The notes beneath the pieces are model-generated. The model was not told the origin of the DNA. It did not search any database and was given only the letters and a program-made list of their open reading frames with translations. The position numbers and the translations under genes are program-made. A DNA stretch of 64,000 nucleotides, from the NCBI GenBank assembly GCA_949788275.1, contig OX460916.1:2232001-2296000 (forward strand), in the 5' to 3' direction. Of this stretch, positions 42,735 to 51,381 are shown in pieces; positions within the stretch are counted from its first letter, which is position 1; each line of letters starts with the position of its first letter. The DNA comes from Weeksellaceae bacterium. GTDB taxonomy: Bacteria; Bacteroidota; Bacteroidia; Flavobacteriales; Weeksellaceae.

Positions 42735-42830
42735 TAACCCCTATTTTAAATTTTATGAAGACGAAGCAAAAAAATATTAACTAATTCCCGCTACTGAAAC
42801 GGGAATATAGAACATAATTTTGGGCTTTAA

Positions 42831-43595
42831 TTAATTTAAAACAAATCGAGCAGCGGATTTTATTTCCCCATTTTGACTATTCTGTACGAGTCCAATCACT
42901 TCAGCATGCTTTAAATCGACATGATCTGGAACAGGTAGTCGGGTGGTCTTCTCCATTAAGCTTGCTTTTTTAAGCGCACGGACAATCTGTACATGATTTA
43001 ATCGTTTTCCAGAATTTTGACCTTTTTTGACTTCGCTATATCCGTTTTTCTGCACTAAAAGGACAATTAAGTCAAGGGACTCATTCGAATGTGAATAAGA
43101 ATAATTGACCTGTATTTCATTCTCCTTCACTATGGCTTTTAAGGACAATAAATTCTCCATTGGTGTCGTTAATTCTCTAGACGCTAGTTTAAAGATCATA
43201 TTTTCATCGGACCCGAGTAATTCCTCTTTTCCATTAATAACCACCTGTGGTGTATAAACATAGTTATTTAACCATTTTGCATAGTGATGTTGACGGGCGG
43301 AGAATACAGGATCTGCGAATTGATCTTTCCAACCCCTTAAATCCCAATAGTCGATGTGATAACCTAAGACATAGAGTTGATCATTGGTATTATTCTCCAC
43401 AATTCTCTCCATGACTTCACCAGCTGCGGGACATTTCCCACACCCTTCTGACACAAAAAACTCTAAGACGGCAAATCCATTCATAGTTGTAGAAATTGGC
43501 TGACGTTCTTTCTGCTGTTTGTCGATTAAGGCCATTGATATAATCGAGAGACCCGAAATGGCCAAAAACAAGAATAGTTTATTTCTATTTTTCAT
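42831..43595 (-). CDS. DUF1223 thioredoxin-fold protein, membrane-anchored or secreted
   Basis: An N-terminal hydrophobic segment (about residues 6-22) is followed by a DUF1223 domain: AVLEFFVSEGCGKCPAAGEV (GCGKCP, a CxxC site), VLGYHIDYWDLRGWKDQFAD, FSARQHHYAKWLNNYVYTPQ and VVINGKEELLGSD. The domain has a thioredoxin-like fold, and the CxxC is intact, so thiol chemistry in the periplasm is possible, though no activity has been shown that I know of. It lies 19 bp downstream of the pRiA4b ORF-3 gene, likely in one unit. Confidence 0.88.
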   Translation of the reverse strand: MKNRNKLFLFLAISGLSIISMALIDKQQKERQPISTTMNGFAVLEFFVSEGCGKCPAAGEVMERIVENNTNDQLYVLGYHIDYWDLRGWKDQFADPVFSARQHHYAKWLNNYVYTPQVVINGKEELLGSDENMIFKLASRELTTPMENLLSLKAIVKENEIQVNYSYSHSNESLDLIVLLVQKNGYSEVKKGQNSGKRLNHVQIVRALKKASLMEKTTRLPVPDHVDLKHAEVIGLVQNSQNGEIKSAARFVLN

Positions 43596-43614
43596 CGTTT
43601 ATTTTTATAATTTA

Positions 43615-44181
43615 TTAACAACTTTGAACAGCTTTATCGGCTGCTTCTAAATTAAAATATTTTGCATCCCACTCTTTATAGGGGCTTAAATTTAACCATT
43701 GTCTGTACTCAACAGCTTCTTCACTCGTAGGTGCCATGCGAAGTACCCCTTTTATGCGCTCGTACCCCCATACCCCTCCACAATCTTCTGGTGGACAAGC
43801 TCCACGACCACCAAGACATCTTGCTTTTTTATCTTTATTCATAATAATATCCTCTAAAAATATATCGTGCACCCAATCATCACCAAAATCGTAGGTGTAA
43901 ATAAATCGCTGACCGACTTCCGAGAAAATATCTTTTATTTTCAGCTTTGAAGCGTTGTAAAAATCTTCTTTGGATTGCTCATTATCAAAAGGAATTGAGA
44001 TGCTGATTCCATTCATGAACTCTTTATCTGAAAACTCAAATAGATGAGTTGATGACCACCCGAAAGCCATTTGAATAACATCATGAAGTCGAAGAAATGA
44101 AAAATGTGCAGGAACAGTAATTCTTCTCCAAACAGGCGGTTTGGTTATGCGTTTAATTTGAATTTTAAACTGTAAAATCAT
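43615..44181 (-). CDS. plasmid pRiA4b ORF-3 family protein
   Basis: This 188-aa protein has the family signature from the start: LQFKIQIKRITKPPVWRRIT, then FLRLHDVIQMAFGWSSTHLF, FIYTYDFGDDWVHDIFLEDI and the Cys-rich CLGGRGACPPEDCGGVWGYE. The three Cys with Asp/His suggest a metal site. The family occurs on plasmids and as IS passengers but also, as here, in chromosomes without mobile neighbours. Function is unknown. Confidence 0.92.
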   Translation of the reverse strand: MILQFKIQIKRITKPPVWRRITVPAHFSFLRLHDVIQMAFGWSSTHLFEFSDKEFMNGISISIPFDNEQSKEDFYNASKLKIKDIFSEVGQRFIYTYDFGDDWVHDIFLEDIIMNKDKKARCLGGRGACPPEDCGGVWGYERIKGVLRMAPTSEEAVEYRQWLNLSPYKEWDAKYFNLEAADKAVQSC

Positions 44182-44441
44182 GGATAGTAGATTAAATTAA
44201 TGTTTTTTATAACTTAAATATAATCATTCTATCGATAGAAAAAACACCCATATCGTTGTATATCAATTCAATAAACCTAAATAATCATTTGCAAACATCC
44301 TTGTAGCTTGCTTATAAAAGGATTAAATAATCAATGGAAAATAAAGTAACTTTCTCAAATAAGTAAAAATATTCACTTTTATATAAGACTTGTAGAAGGG
44401 CTCTTTTAGTATTAATTAATATCTTTCACGAAATAAAAACA

Positions 44442-45332
44442 ATGTTATTGATGAGAAAAATATATACGATTGCTATTGCAAGTTTAATGATTTCTGTAGG
44501 CAATGCACAATCTAAGGGACCATTGGCTATTGAGAAGACTGGTTCATTGGTTATTGGACACAGTGAATCGATATTTTCAACAGTTTTAAATGAGAAGCGA
44601 ACCATTAATATTCAGTTACCTGATGATTATGATGAGAAAAAAAGAGATGGATATCCTGTAATTTATATCTTAGATGGAGGAATGAAGGAAGATTTTATGC
44701 ATATAGCTGGAATTGTTCGTTACAACACACAACCTTGGATTAACCGATTCCCAGAGTCAATAGTGGTTGGTATAGAAAATACCGATCGAAAACGTGATTT
44801 TTCGTTTGCTGTAGAAAATTTGGATTTTCTTAAACGGATGAATTTTGACGAACAATATTTTCTGTCATATGGTGGGTCTTCCGCTTATATAAGTTTCTTA
44901 GAGAAAGAACTACAACCTCATATTGAATCTAGTTACAATACAGGGAATAATGAAACAGTTATTGGCGAATCATTTGCAGGCTTATTAGCTACTGAAATCT
45001 TACTTAAGCACAGTGACTTATTTGATAATTATCTCATTATAAGCCCTAGCTTATGGTGGAACAATGGTTCTTTATTAACGGATGCGGCTACTAAATTGAA
45101 CGGACGAACGAATAAAGCGATTAATGTTTACATTGGAGCGAGTGCAAAAGCAGAGGATAAGATTATGTACAATGACGCTGTTCGCTTACACCGTATACTT
45201 AAAAAGCATGGCGGTCAAGACATGAAGGTCGTTTATGATTATCTACCCGATGAGATTCATTCAACAGTAATACACCAGGCGGTTTATAATGGCTTTAAAT
45301 TACTTTATCCCAAAACGGCCTATCAGCTATAG
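44442..45332 (+). CDS. secreted esterase of the putative-esterase (esterase D) family
   Basis: A signal peptide (cut after GNAQ, about residue 23) precedes an alpha/beta-hydrolase domain: LNEKRTINIQLPDDYDEKKR, YPVIYILDGGMKEDFMHIAG, the nucleophile elbow NETVIGESFAGLLATEILL (GESFAG, Ser) and the C-terminal YLPDEIHSTVIHQAVYNGF (His). This resembles IroE/Fes-type and S-formylglutathione hydrolase-type esterases. Because siderophore esterases share this layout, a link to the receptor at 25451 is possible but not shown. Met-4 (44451) is an alternative start. Confidence 0.88.
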   Translation: MLLMRKIYTIAIASLMISVGNAQSKGPLAIEKTGSLVIGHSESIFSTVLNEKRTINIQLPDDYDEKKRDGYPVIYILDGGMKEDFMHIAGIVRYNTQPWINRFPESIVVGIENTDRKRDFSFAVENLDFLKRMNFDEQYFLSYGGSSAYISFLEKELQPHIESSYNTGNNETVIGESFAGLLATEILLKHSDLFDNYLIISPSLWWNNGSLLTDAATKLNGRTNKAINVYIGASAKAEDKIMYNDAVRLHRILKKHGGQDMKVVYDYLPDEIHSTVIHQAVYNGFKLLYPKTAYQL

Positions 45333-45338
45333 AAAATA

Positions 45339-45368
45339 AAAAAGGCGGTTTCATTCGAAACCGCCTTT
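45339..45368. terminator. bidirectional terminator
   Basis: AAAGGCGGTTTC and GAAACCGCCTTT pair around ATTC between the convergent esterase and FKBP genes. Confidence 0.88.
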
Positions 45369-45388
45369 GTATGTTAAACTATTAAAAC

Positions 45389-46333
45389 TTATTTAGCTTG
45401 TTGAGCTTGAGCTTCAAATTGTTTTTTCAATTCTTGTAATTGCGCTTCAGTCATTCCTTCGGGAGCACCACCTTGAGGAGCAGCAGCTTCAGCAGTACCT
45501 TCTTTAAATTCGATTAATTCTACTTCGAATTCAAGAGCCTGGTTAGGACCAATTTGTCCACCTGGAGCACCATTTTCTCCATAAGCCAATTCAGCTGGGA
45601 TATAGAATTTGTAAACAGAACCTGGAGTCATTAATTGTAAACCTTCCGACCAACCAGCAATAACTTGGTTCAATGGAAATTCAACCGCTTCACCTTTGTT
45701 ATTTTTGTCTGTACTATCAAAAACTTTACCTGTAGCTAATAATTTACCAGTGTATTTGACTTTAACAATGCTGTTTAAATTTGGTTTAGCACCAGCTTTA
45801 CCCTCTTTAACAACTTCGTAAACAATCCCAGAGGCAGTTGCTTTAGCACCTTTTACTTTTTTCTTGTCTTCTACTAATTTTTTAGATTGCTCAGCATTCT
45901 TTTTCACTAAACCTTCTTGGTGGTTACGTGCATAAGTATCTAAGAATCCCATCCCTGCATCTTGGGTAATTAATAATTTTTTGTGACGAACCACATCCAT
46001 AATTCCTTGAACGATAACGTCTTTATCCATTTGATCTAACTGTTGCTGAGCGATAACACTCTCAATTTGCTGACCAACTTGATGACCAATGGCGTACGAC
46101 TCACGGTCTTTTCCTCCTTTTAAGTAATCGTGGATTCCTTTTTCTAATTGTGCATAGTCTAGACTATCAGATTCTACAAGACGACCACTCATATTCTGAA
46201 TGCTCTCTCCTAGACCGACACCAAATGCATACGACGCTTTCTGGTCATCGTTATCTAATTTATCAACAGATTTTCCTTTGTTACACGATACAATCGACGC
46301 GACAACAAAAATCCCTAAAAGAACTTTTTTCAT
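45389..46333 (-). CDS. FKBP-type peptidyl-prolyl cis-trans isomerase, lipoprotein
   Basis: A lipobox (VASIVSC, Cys about residue 17) makes this an envelope lipoprotein. The FKBP_N domain (DNDDQKASYAFGVGLGESIQ and YAIGHQVGQQIESVIAQQQL) serves dimerisation. The FKBP catalytic domain follows: NSIVKVKYTGKLLATGKVFD, VIAGWSEGLQLMTPGSVYKF and IPAELAYGENGAPGGQIGPN. A Gln/Ala-rich helix ends the protein. It helps fold envelope proteins. Length 314 aa. It stands alone downstream of dnaX. Confidence 0.93.
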   Translation of the reverse strand: MKKVLLGIFVVASIVSCNKGKSVDKLDNDDQKASYAFGVGLGESIQNMSGRLVESDSLDYAQLEKGIHDYLKGGKDRESYAIGHQVGQQIESVIAQQQLDQMDKDVIVQGIMDVVRHKKLLITQDAGMGFLDTYARNHQEGLVKKNAEQSKKLVEDKKKVKGAKATASGIVYEVVKEGKAGAKPNLNSIVKVKYTGKLLATGKVFDSTDKNNKGEAVEFPLNQVIAGWSEGLQLMTPGSVYKFYIPAELAYGENGAPGGQIGPNQALEFEVELIEFKEGTAEAAAPQGGAPEGMTEAQLQELKKQFEAQAQQAK

Positions 46334-46377
46334 TATGTAAATAATTTAATATGCAAGTTTAATAAAATAACTTGGAT

Positions 46378-46989
46378 TTAATCGAATAAATCTAGGCCAA
46401 ATTCTTCTTTTAATCGCAATAAAGTTGGATTTTTTTCAAGTAATCGATCAAATTTCTCTTTATTCGATAAAATATGGTTTTGAACTTCCTTTTCAGAAAG
46501 TTGAATACGAATGGTAAAATAGTGGTTATTGAGGTGATTTCTTAAGCCATTTCGAATTCTGTTTTTATAAAGATCGAACTCACTTTCAGAGGATTGTGAA
46601 ACAAACTCGAACACGATTTCATGATTATTAACGAGAATCTCGGTACTGGCTAAAGCGTTGTGTGCTGGTATATTATGTTCAACTTTTAATTTCTCCAAGA
46701 ATTTATTCCAAAAATCGGTTACTTGGTTTTGCGTAAAGTCTTCCCTCGGTAAATCGGTACGAAGGATTTCTTCATCGGGCAAATCGTCGGCTGATTTTTC
46801 TTCCTCGACTCTTTTTTTAATGCTAAACGAAGAATTTCCAGTTTTTCGAAGCGGTTTAGCTGCCCGCTTATTGATCGCTGTTTCTTCGACAATCGCTGTT
46901 GCATTAACAACAGGATGAGGCGATGGTATGAACGTTTTTAATGCAACGGATTGATCACCACTGTTTTTCACAGATTGCTGTTGATCCAC
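46378..46989 (-). CDS. dnaX: C-terminal (tau) part of DNA polymerase III subunit gamma/tau, in the -1 frame of dnaX
   Basis: This frame (203 aa from a GTG) matches the polar linker and C-terminal domain of flavobacterial tau: low-complexity, basic start, then DFWNKFLEKLKVEHNIPAHN, ALASTEILVNNHEIVFEFVS and the final EKNPTLLRLKEEFGLDLFD. The frame stays open upstream through the A-run at 47024-47033 with no stop (it reads PPPFYVKVDQQQ just before), so I read it as the tau tail joined to the gamma part by slippage. The joined product would be 574 aa, normal for tau. An independent start at the GTG is possible but has no clear ribosome site. Confidence 0.75.
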   Translation of the reverse strand: MDQQQSVKNSGDQSVALKTFIPSPHPVVNATAIVEETAINKRAAKPLRKTGNSSFSIKKRVEEEKSADDLPDEEILRTDLPREDFTQNQVTDFWNKFLEKLKVEHNIPAHNALASTEILVNNHEIVFEFVSQSSESEFDLYKNRIRNGLRNHLNNHYFTIRIQLSEKEVQNHILSNKEKFDRLLEKNPTLLRLKEEFGLDLFD

Positions 46990-47012
46990 TTTTACATAAA
47001 AAGGTGGGGGGA

Positions 47013-48101
47013 TTATTCTATACTTTTTTTTTTAAAAGCGTCGTCGTTCGATGTTAGAGAAGCCAATTGCATAAGACAAATTTCAACGGTTAGTCGCTGA
47101 TTTTTACTAGCCTTATATTGCATATCGGTTTGATTACAAACATCGATGGCTTGAAATAAGAAAAGACTCGAGCACTTCTGTGCGTGAGCTAGGTATTTCG
47201 CTTTGGTTTGTTCACCTACTTCTAAAAGATGAATAGTATTCGCTGTTTTAGCCATTAATAAATCTCTAAAATGAGCTCCTAAACCATTAATAAATAAATG
47301 ACCATCGAATCCTTTCTTTAAAATTTCATCGAAATGAATTAATGCTGAAGGAATATCATTTGCTAAAAAGGCATCCGTCATTTTGAAGTAATAGTCATAA
47401 TCGAGAATATTTAAATTCTCGGTCACAGCTGAAACAGTTAAATTACGCTGCGTAAAAGTAACCATGCGATCGAACATCGACAATGAATCGCGTAAGGCAC
47501 CATCTGCTTTTTGAGCGATTAAATGAAGTGCATCATCTTCATAGGCGACGTTTTCTTTATCAGCGACATGTTTTAGATGTCTTTTGATATCCTCTACCCC
47601 AATTCGTTTAAAGTCATAGATTTGACAACGCGATAAAATGGTTGGGATAATTTTATGTTTCTCAGTTGTAGCAAGTATAAATATGGCGTGTGCTGGTGGT
47701 TCTTCCAATGTTTTAAGAAAAGCATTAAAAGCTTGTGTTGACAACATATGCACCTCGTCAATAATATAGACTCGGTATTTTCCCACTTGAGGCACAATAC
47801 GAACTTGGTCGATTAAACTTCGGATATCATCGACAGAATTATTCGATGCCGCATCGAGTTCAAAAATATTAAATGCAAAATCCTGATCGCCTTCAACACC
47901 ATTTTCTTCATTGATCTTTCGAGCAAGAATTCTTGCACAAGTAGTCTTCCCTACCCCTCTAGGCCCACAAAAAAGTAGCGCTTGCGGTAGTTGATTCGTT
48001 ACAATAGCCTGCTCTAAAGTAGCAGTTATTGCAGCTTGTCCAACGACATCATTAAAATTTAGCGGACGGTATTTACGGGCTGAAACAACAAAATTTTCCA
48101 T
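47013..48101 (-). CDS. dnaX: DNA polymerase III subunit gamma (N-terminal AAA+ and collar part of dnaX)
   Basis: This is the clamp-loader ATPase of the replicase. Motifs seen are Walker A (LFCGPRGVGKTTCARILARK), the zinc-region remnant (NEENGVEGDQDF, no Cys cluster, as in Bacteroidota), Walker B (YRVYIIDEVHMLSTQAFNAF), sensor 1 (FILATTEKHKIIPTILSRCQ, with the SRC arginine finger) and the collar domain. In frame 0 it ends at 362 aa (KKKSIE then stop) just after an A10 run; tau is reached by a -1 shift. A TATATTTG -7 box ends 8 bp before the ATG. Confidence 0.95.
   Translation of the reverse strand: MENFVVSARKYRPLNFNDVVGQAAITATLEQAIVTNQLPQALLFCGPRGVGKTTCARILARKINEENGVEGDQDFAFNIFELDAASNNSVDDIRSLIDQVRIVPQVGKYRVYIIDEVHMLSTQAFNAFLKTLEEPPAHAIFILATTEKHKIIPTILSRCQIYDFKRIGVEDIKRHLKHVADKENVAYEDDALHLIAQKADGALRDSLSMFDRMVTFTQRNLTVSAVTENLNILDYDYYFKMTDAFLANDIPSALIHFDEILKKGFDGHLFINGLGAHFRDLLMAKTANTIHLLEVGEQTKAKYLAHAQKCSSLFLFQAIDVCNQTDMQYKASKNQRLTVEICLMQLASLTSNDDAFKKKSIE
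47024..47033 (-). promoter_or_regulatory. A10 slippery site within dnaX
   Basis: Ten consecutive A on the coding strand (preceded by GCTTTT, followed by GTATAG) lie at the end of the gamma frame. Adding one A, or a -1 ribosomal shift onto AAG, joins frame 0 to the open tau frame (AAA AAG TAT AGA ATA ATC CCC). No Shine-Dalgarno-like stimulator or strong downstream hairpin is evident, which favours transcriptional slippage as in Thermus dnaX. A true single-base deletion or a sequencing error would look the same. Confidence 0.65.
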
Positions 48102-48109
48102 ACTAAAGG

Positions 48110-48117
48110 CAAATATA
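48110..48117 (-). promoter_or_regulatory. -7 box (TATATTTG) for dnaX
   Basis: It is an exact TAnnTTTG match on the minus strand, ending 8 bp before the dnaX ATG, so the transcript may have almost no leader. Confidence 0.5.
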
Positions 48118-48173
48118 ATAGTTTTAATTGTCGTAGAAAAGATATAATTTTATATTCTAAACTTTAAACTGTT

Positions 48174-48209
48174 TTGAAACAAAAAGTGGTTAAAGATTTA
48201 GTATTTTTG
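48174..48209 (+). promoter_or_regulatory. promoter of the ftsK operon
   Basis: TTG (48174-48176) and TATTTTTG (48202-48209, exact TAnnTTTG) lie upstream of the ftsK ATG at 48230. The spacer of 25 bp is slightly long. Confidence 0.55.
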
Positions 48210-48229
48210 CGAATCTATAAAAAGCCAGC

Positions 48230-50728
48230 ATGACCATAAAAAACACTCAAGAAACACCAAAAACACCCCGAAAAAAGATAATTAAAACTATTGTAGGCAT
48301 CTTATTGTTAGCGATAGGTTTAGTGCTATTAACCTCATTTATTTCCTATTTTTTTAATGGGGTTATGGATCAAAGTGAATTATCATCTTTATTAGATAAA
48401 TCGAGTGAGGCCAATAATGTCTTTGGAAAATTAGGTGCTTTACTAGGCGAGGTTTTCATTTTACAGGGAATTGGGATTTCGGCTTTCTTTATTCCTATTT
48501 TCTTTATTTTATTAGGGACCAAAGTGGCGACGAATTGGCGTAAAATCAAACCGTTTACAACTTTATATCAAAGCATCTTCTTTTTAATTTGGCTGCCTAT
48601 TTTCTTAGGCTGTATATATTCTGAATTTCAGTTACTCAGTGGAGTCATGGGATTCGAGTGTAACGCCTTTTTAAATAGTTTCATAGGAAAAGCAGGTGTT
48701 ATTTTATTGTTGGTTATTAGTTTAATGATTTACGCAGTCGTTCAATTTAATTTAACTTTTGATCGACTTAAACAGTATTTTGACCGCTTAGCAGAAAAGA
48801 AACAACAACAACAAAAACAAGATGAATTAAATCGAATAGAGCGCGAGAAAGAAGCGTTAATTAAACGACAACAAGAAGAGATATCGACCTTTAATGAAGA
48901 AATTCAACGAAAAAAAGAAAGTGATTTATTGAATGAAAAAGATTTAATTGAGAAATATGAAAATGAAGCCTTACTAAAAAAAGACGAACTTTCTCCGATT
49001 GAATTAACACCTTTTATAGAGCCTAATAGTGCGTTTGAAGACGTCCAACAGGAAGAAGAAAACCGCATTCCGTTGAATATAACTACTGCTGTTGAAGAGA
49101 TCATCGAAGAGCCCATTCAAGAGACGGCGAAACAAGCGGAGGGTCTTGAATTAAAAATTGAAGCGGTTGCCGAAGAGGAAACTGTTGAAAAAATAGCGGC
49201 GAAATTAGTTGATCAACAAGGCGAATACAATCCTCGTTTAGATTTACCTGATTTTCAATTCCCACCCCTTTCGCTGTTAAAAAAATACGAAGGCAATAAC
49301 AATACGCTGATTGATCAGAAAGAATTAGAACTTAACAAAAACCGAATTATTGATACCCTAGGAAACTATGGGATCAAGATTTCTCAAATCAAGGCCACGA
49401 TCGGTCCAACAGTTACTTTATATGAGATTGTCCCCGAAGCTGGTGTACGAATTTCCAAAATCAAAAACTTGGAAGACGATATCGCCTTAAGTCTAAGCGC
49501 TTTAGGAATTCGGATTATAGCTCCAATTCCTGGACGTGGAACCATTGGTATTGAAGTACCGAATAGTAACCCTTCAATGGTCTCTATGCATTCGGTGATT
49601 GCCTCTCAAAAATTCCAAAACACCGATATGGATTTACCTATTGCGTTTGGAAAAACCATATCGAATGAAACGTTCATTGCCGATTTAGCGAAGATGCCCC
49701 ATTTATTAATGGCTGGAGCAACTGGACAAGGAAAGTCGGTTGGATTAAATGCCATTATTGCTTCTTTAATTTATAAGAAGCATCCTTCTGAATTAAAATT
49801 TGTATTGGTAGATCCGAAGAAAGTAGAATTAACCCTATACTCGAAAATAGAGCGTCATTATTTGGCGAAGCTACCCGATTCAGACGAAGCCATTATTACT
49901 GACAATACCAAGGTCATTAATACTTTAAATTCACTTTGTATTGAGATGGATGATCGCTATGAATTATTGAAGAATGCTTTTGTTCGTAATCTAAAAGAAT
50001 ACAACGTCAAATTTAAACAACGTAAATTAAATCCTGAAAATGGGCACCGCTATCTTCCTTATATCGTGTTAATCGTTGATGAATTTGCCGACTTAATTAT
50101 GACTGCAGGGAAAGAAGTCGAATTACCCATAGCACGTCTTGCTCAATTAGCGCGAGCCGTAGGTATTCACTTAATTATTGCGACACAGCGTCCATCGGTG
50201 AATGTAATCACAGGAACCATCAAGGCCAACTTTCCAGGAAGAGTCGCCTTCCGTGTAACATCGAAAATTGATTCGCGCACCATTTTAGATTCAGCAGGCG
50301 CAGATCAATTAATTGGTAAAGGCGATATGCTTTTTACAACAGGAAATGAATTAGTCCGCTTGCAATGTGCGTTTGTAGATACTCCAGAAGTTGATCAGAT
50401 TACGGAATTCATTGGTGAACAACGCGGATATCCAGATGCCATGCACTTACCTGAATATGTGGGTGAAGAAAGTAACTCAGCAGGAGGTGTTGATTTATCT
50501 GACCGCGATGTCTTATTCGACGATGCAGCCCGTATTATTGTATTGGCTCAACAAGGATCGGCCTCTCTATTACAACGAAAGTTAAAATTGGGCTATAATC
50601 GTGCAGGTCGATTAATCGATCAATTAGAGTCCGCTGGAATTGTAGGACCCTTTGAAGGTAGCAAAGCTCGTCAGGTACTAATTCAAGACGAGGTTAGTTT
50701 GGAACAATTATTGCGTAATATCGATTAA
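48230..50728 (+). CDS. ftsK: DNA translocase FtsK/SpoIIIE
   Basis: This 832-aa septal DNA pump clears the closing septum and activates XerCD at dif (xerD is at 16654). Four N-terminal membrane helices (about residues 15-180) precede a charged linker (about 185-345, with KQQQQQKQDELNRIEREKE). The motor follows: alpha/beta domains with Walker A (MAGATGQGKSVGLNAIIASL), Walker B (YIVLIVDEFADLIMTAGKE), LARAVGIHLIIATQRPSVNV, and the C-terminal gamma winged helix (SASLLQRKLKLGYNRAGRLI) that reads KOPS-like DNA. It begins a four-gene operon with lolA, lptF/G and ribB. Confidence 0.96.
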   Translation: MTIKNTQETPKTPRKKIIKTIVGILLLAIGLVLLTSFISYFFNGVMDQSELSSLLDKSSEANNVFGKLGALLGEVFILQGIGISAFFIPIFFILLGTKVATNWRKIKPFTTLYQSIFFLIWLPIFLGCIYSEFQLLSGVMGFECNAFLNSFIGKAGVILLLVISLMIYAVVQFNLTFDRLKQYFDRLAEKKQQQQKQDELNRIEREKEALIKRQQEEISTFNEEIQRKKESDLLNEKDLIEKYENEALLKKDELSPIELTPFIEPNSAFEDVQQEEENRIPLNITTAVEEIIEEPIQETAKQAEGLELKIEAVAEEETVEKIAAKLVDQQGEYNPRLDLPDFQFPPLSLLKKYEGNNNTLIDQKELELNKNRIIDTLGNYGIKISQIKATIGPTVTLYEIVPEAGVRISKIKNLEDDIALSLSALGIRIIAPIPGRGTIGIEVPNSNPSMVSMHSVIASQKFQNTDMDLPIAFGKTISNETFIADLAKMPHLLMAGATGQGKSVGLNAIIASLIYKKHPSELKFVLVDPKKVELTLYSKIERHYLAKLPDSDEAIITDNTKVINTLNSLCIEMDDRYELLKNAFVRNLKEYNVKFKQRKLNPENGHRYLPYIVLIVDEFADLIMTAGKEVELPIARLAQLARAVGIHLIIATQRPSVNVITGTIKANFPGRVAFRVTSKIDSRTILDSAGADQLIGKGDMLFTTGNELVRLQCAFVDTPEVDQITEFIGEQRGYPDAMHLPEYVGEESNSAGGVDLSDRDVLFDDAARIIVLAQQGSASLLQRKLKLGYNRAGRLIDQLESAGIVGPFEGSKARQVLIQDEVSLEQLLRNID

Positions 50729-50745
50729 CAAAATTGTCAAATTTT

Positions 50746-51378
50746 ATGAAAAAAGTTATTTATTCTTTTGTATTTCTATTGGTAGGAATAGGAAGTATAC
50801 AAGCGCAGACTGCTAAAGAGTGGTTAGATAGAGTGGAAGTAAAATACACGGGTGCCACTTCGTATTACATTAAATTTGATTTTACCCACTCAAATCAAGG
50901 TAAAGCACAAAAACAGGCTGGTGAATTATTCTCTTTGAAGAATAAATACAACCTGAACATTGATAAAATCAATCAGATTTACGATGGTAAACGCTTAATA
51001 ACCATTGCAAAAGACGATAAAGAAATTACGATATCAGATGCATCAAATACAGAGGATTTTTTGACACCAACCAAAATTTTATCGACATATAAAACAGATT
51101 ATCAATATGCATTGGATAAAAAACAAACCATTGGTGGAGCAACTGTTCAATTTATAAAACTAACCCCAAAACAAAGCAATAGTCATTTAAAATATTGTTT
51201 ACTAGGTGTAAATACATCGGATAACCAAATCTATCAATACCAAGAGATTAATAAGGATGGCGCAACAACAACAATCACGGTAAAAGAATACTTAGAAAAT
51301 TTAATTATTCACAAAAGTTACTTTAACTTTGACGCTAATAAATATAAGCCGAAAGGCTATGTGATTACTCAATTATAA
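50746..51378 (+). CDS. lolA: outer-membrane lipoprotein carrier protein LolA
   Basis: The periplasmic chaperone LolA moves lipoproteins from LolCDE to the outer membrane. A signal peptide (cut after SIQAQ, about residue 21 from ATG 50746) precedes the open beta-barrel: EWLDRVEVKYTGATSYYIKF, GELFSLKNKYNLNIDKINQI, YDGKRLITIAKDDKEITISD and TVQFIKLTPKQSNSHLKYCL. ATG 50746 is preferred over the in-frame TTG 12 bp upstream. The ftsK-lolA order is conserved in Bacteroidota. Spacing is 17 bp after ftsK and 3 bp before the permease. Confidence 0.9.
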   Translation: MKKVIYSFVFLLVGIGSIQAQTAKEWLDRVEVKYTGATSYYIKFDFTHSNQGKAQKQAGELFSLKNKYNLNIDKINQIYDGKRLITIAKDDKEITISDASNTEDFLTPTKILSTYKTDYQYALDKKQTIGGATVQFIKLTPKQSNSHLKYCLLGVNTSDNQIYQYQEINKDGATTTITVKEYLENLIIHKSYFNFDANKYKPKGYVITQL

Positions 51379-51381
51379 TCA

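Noticed and set aside
43615-44181. Insertion-sequence passenger gene
   Set aside because: The pRiA4b ORF-3 family occurs on mobile elements, but no transposase, inverted repeats or target duplication surround this copy.
46378-46989. Independent gene starting at GTG 46989
   Set aside because: The sequence is typical tau C-terminal region and the frame is open back through the A10 run into dnaX, so I treat it as part of dnaX.
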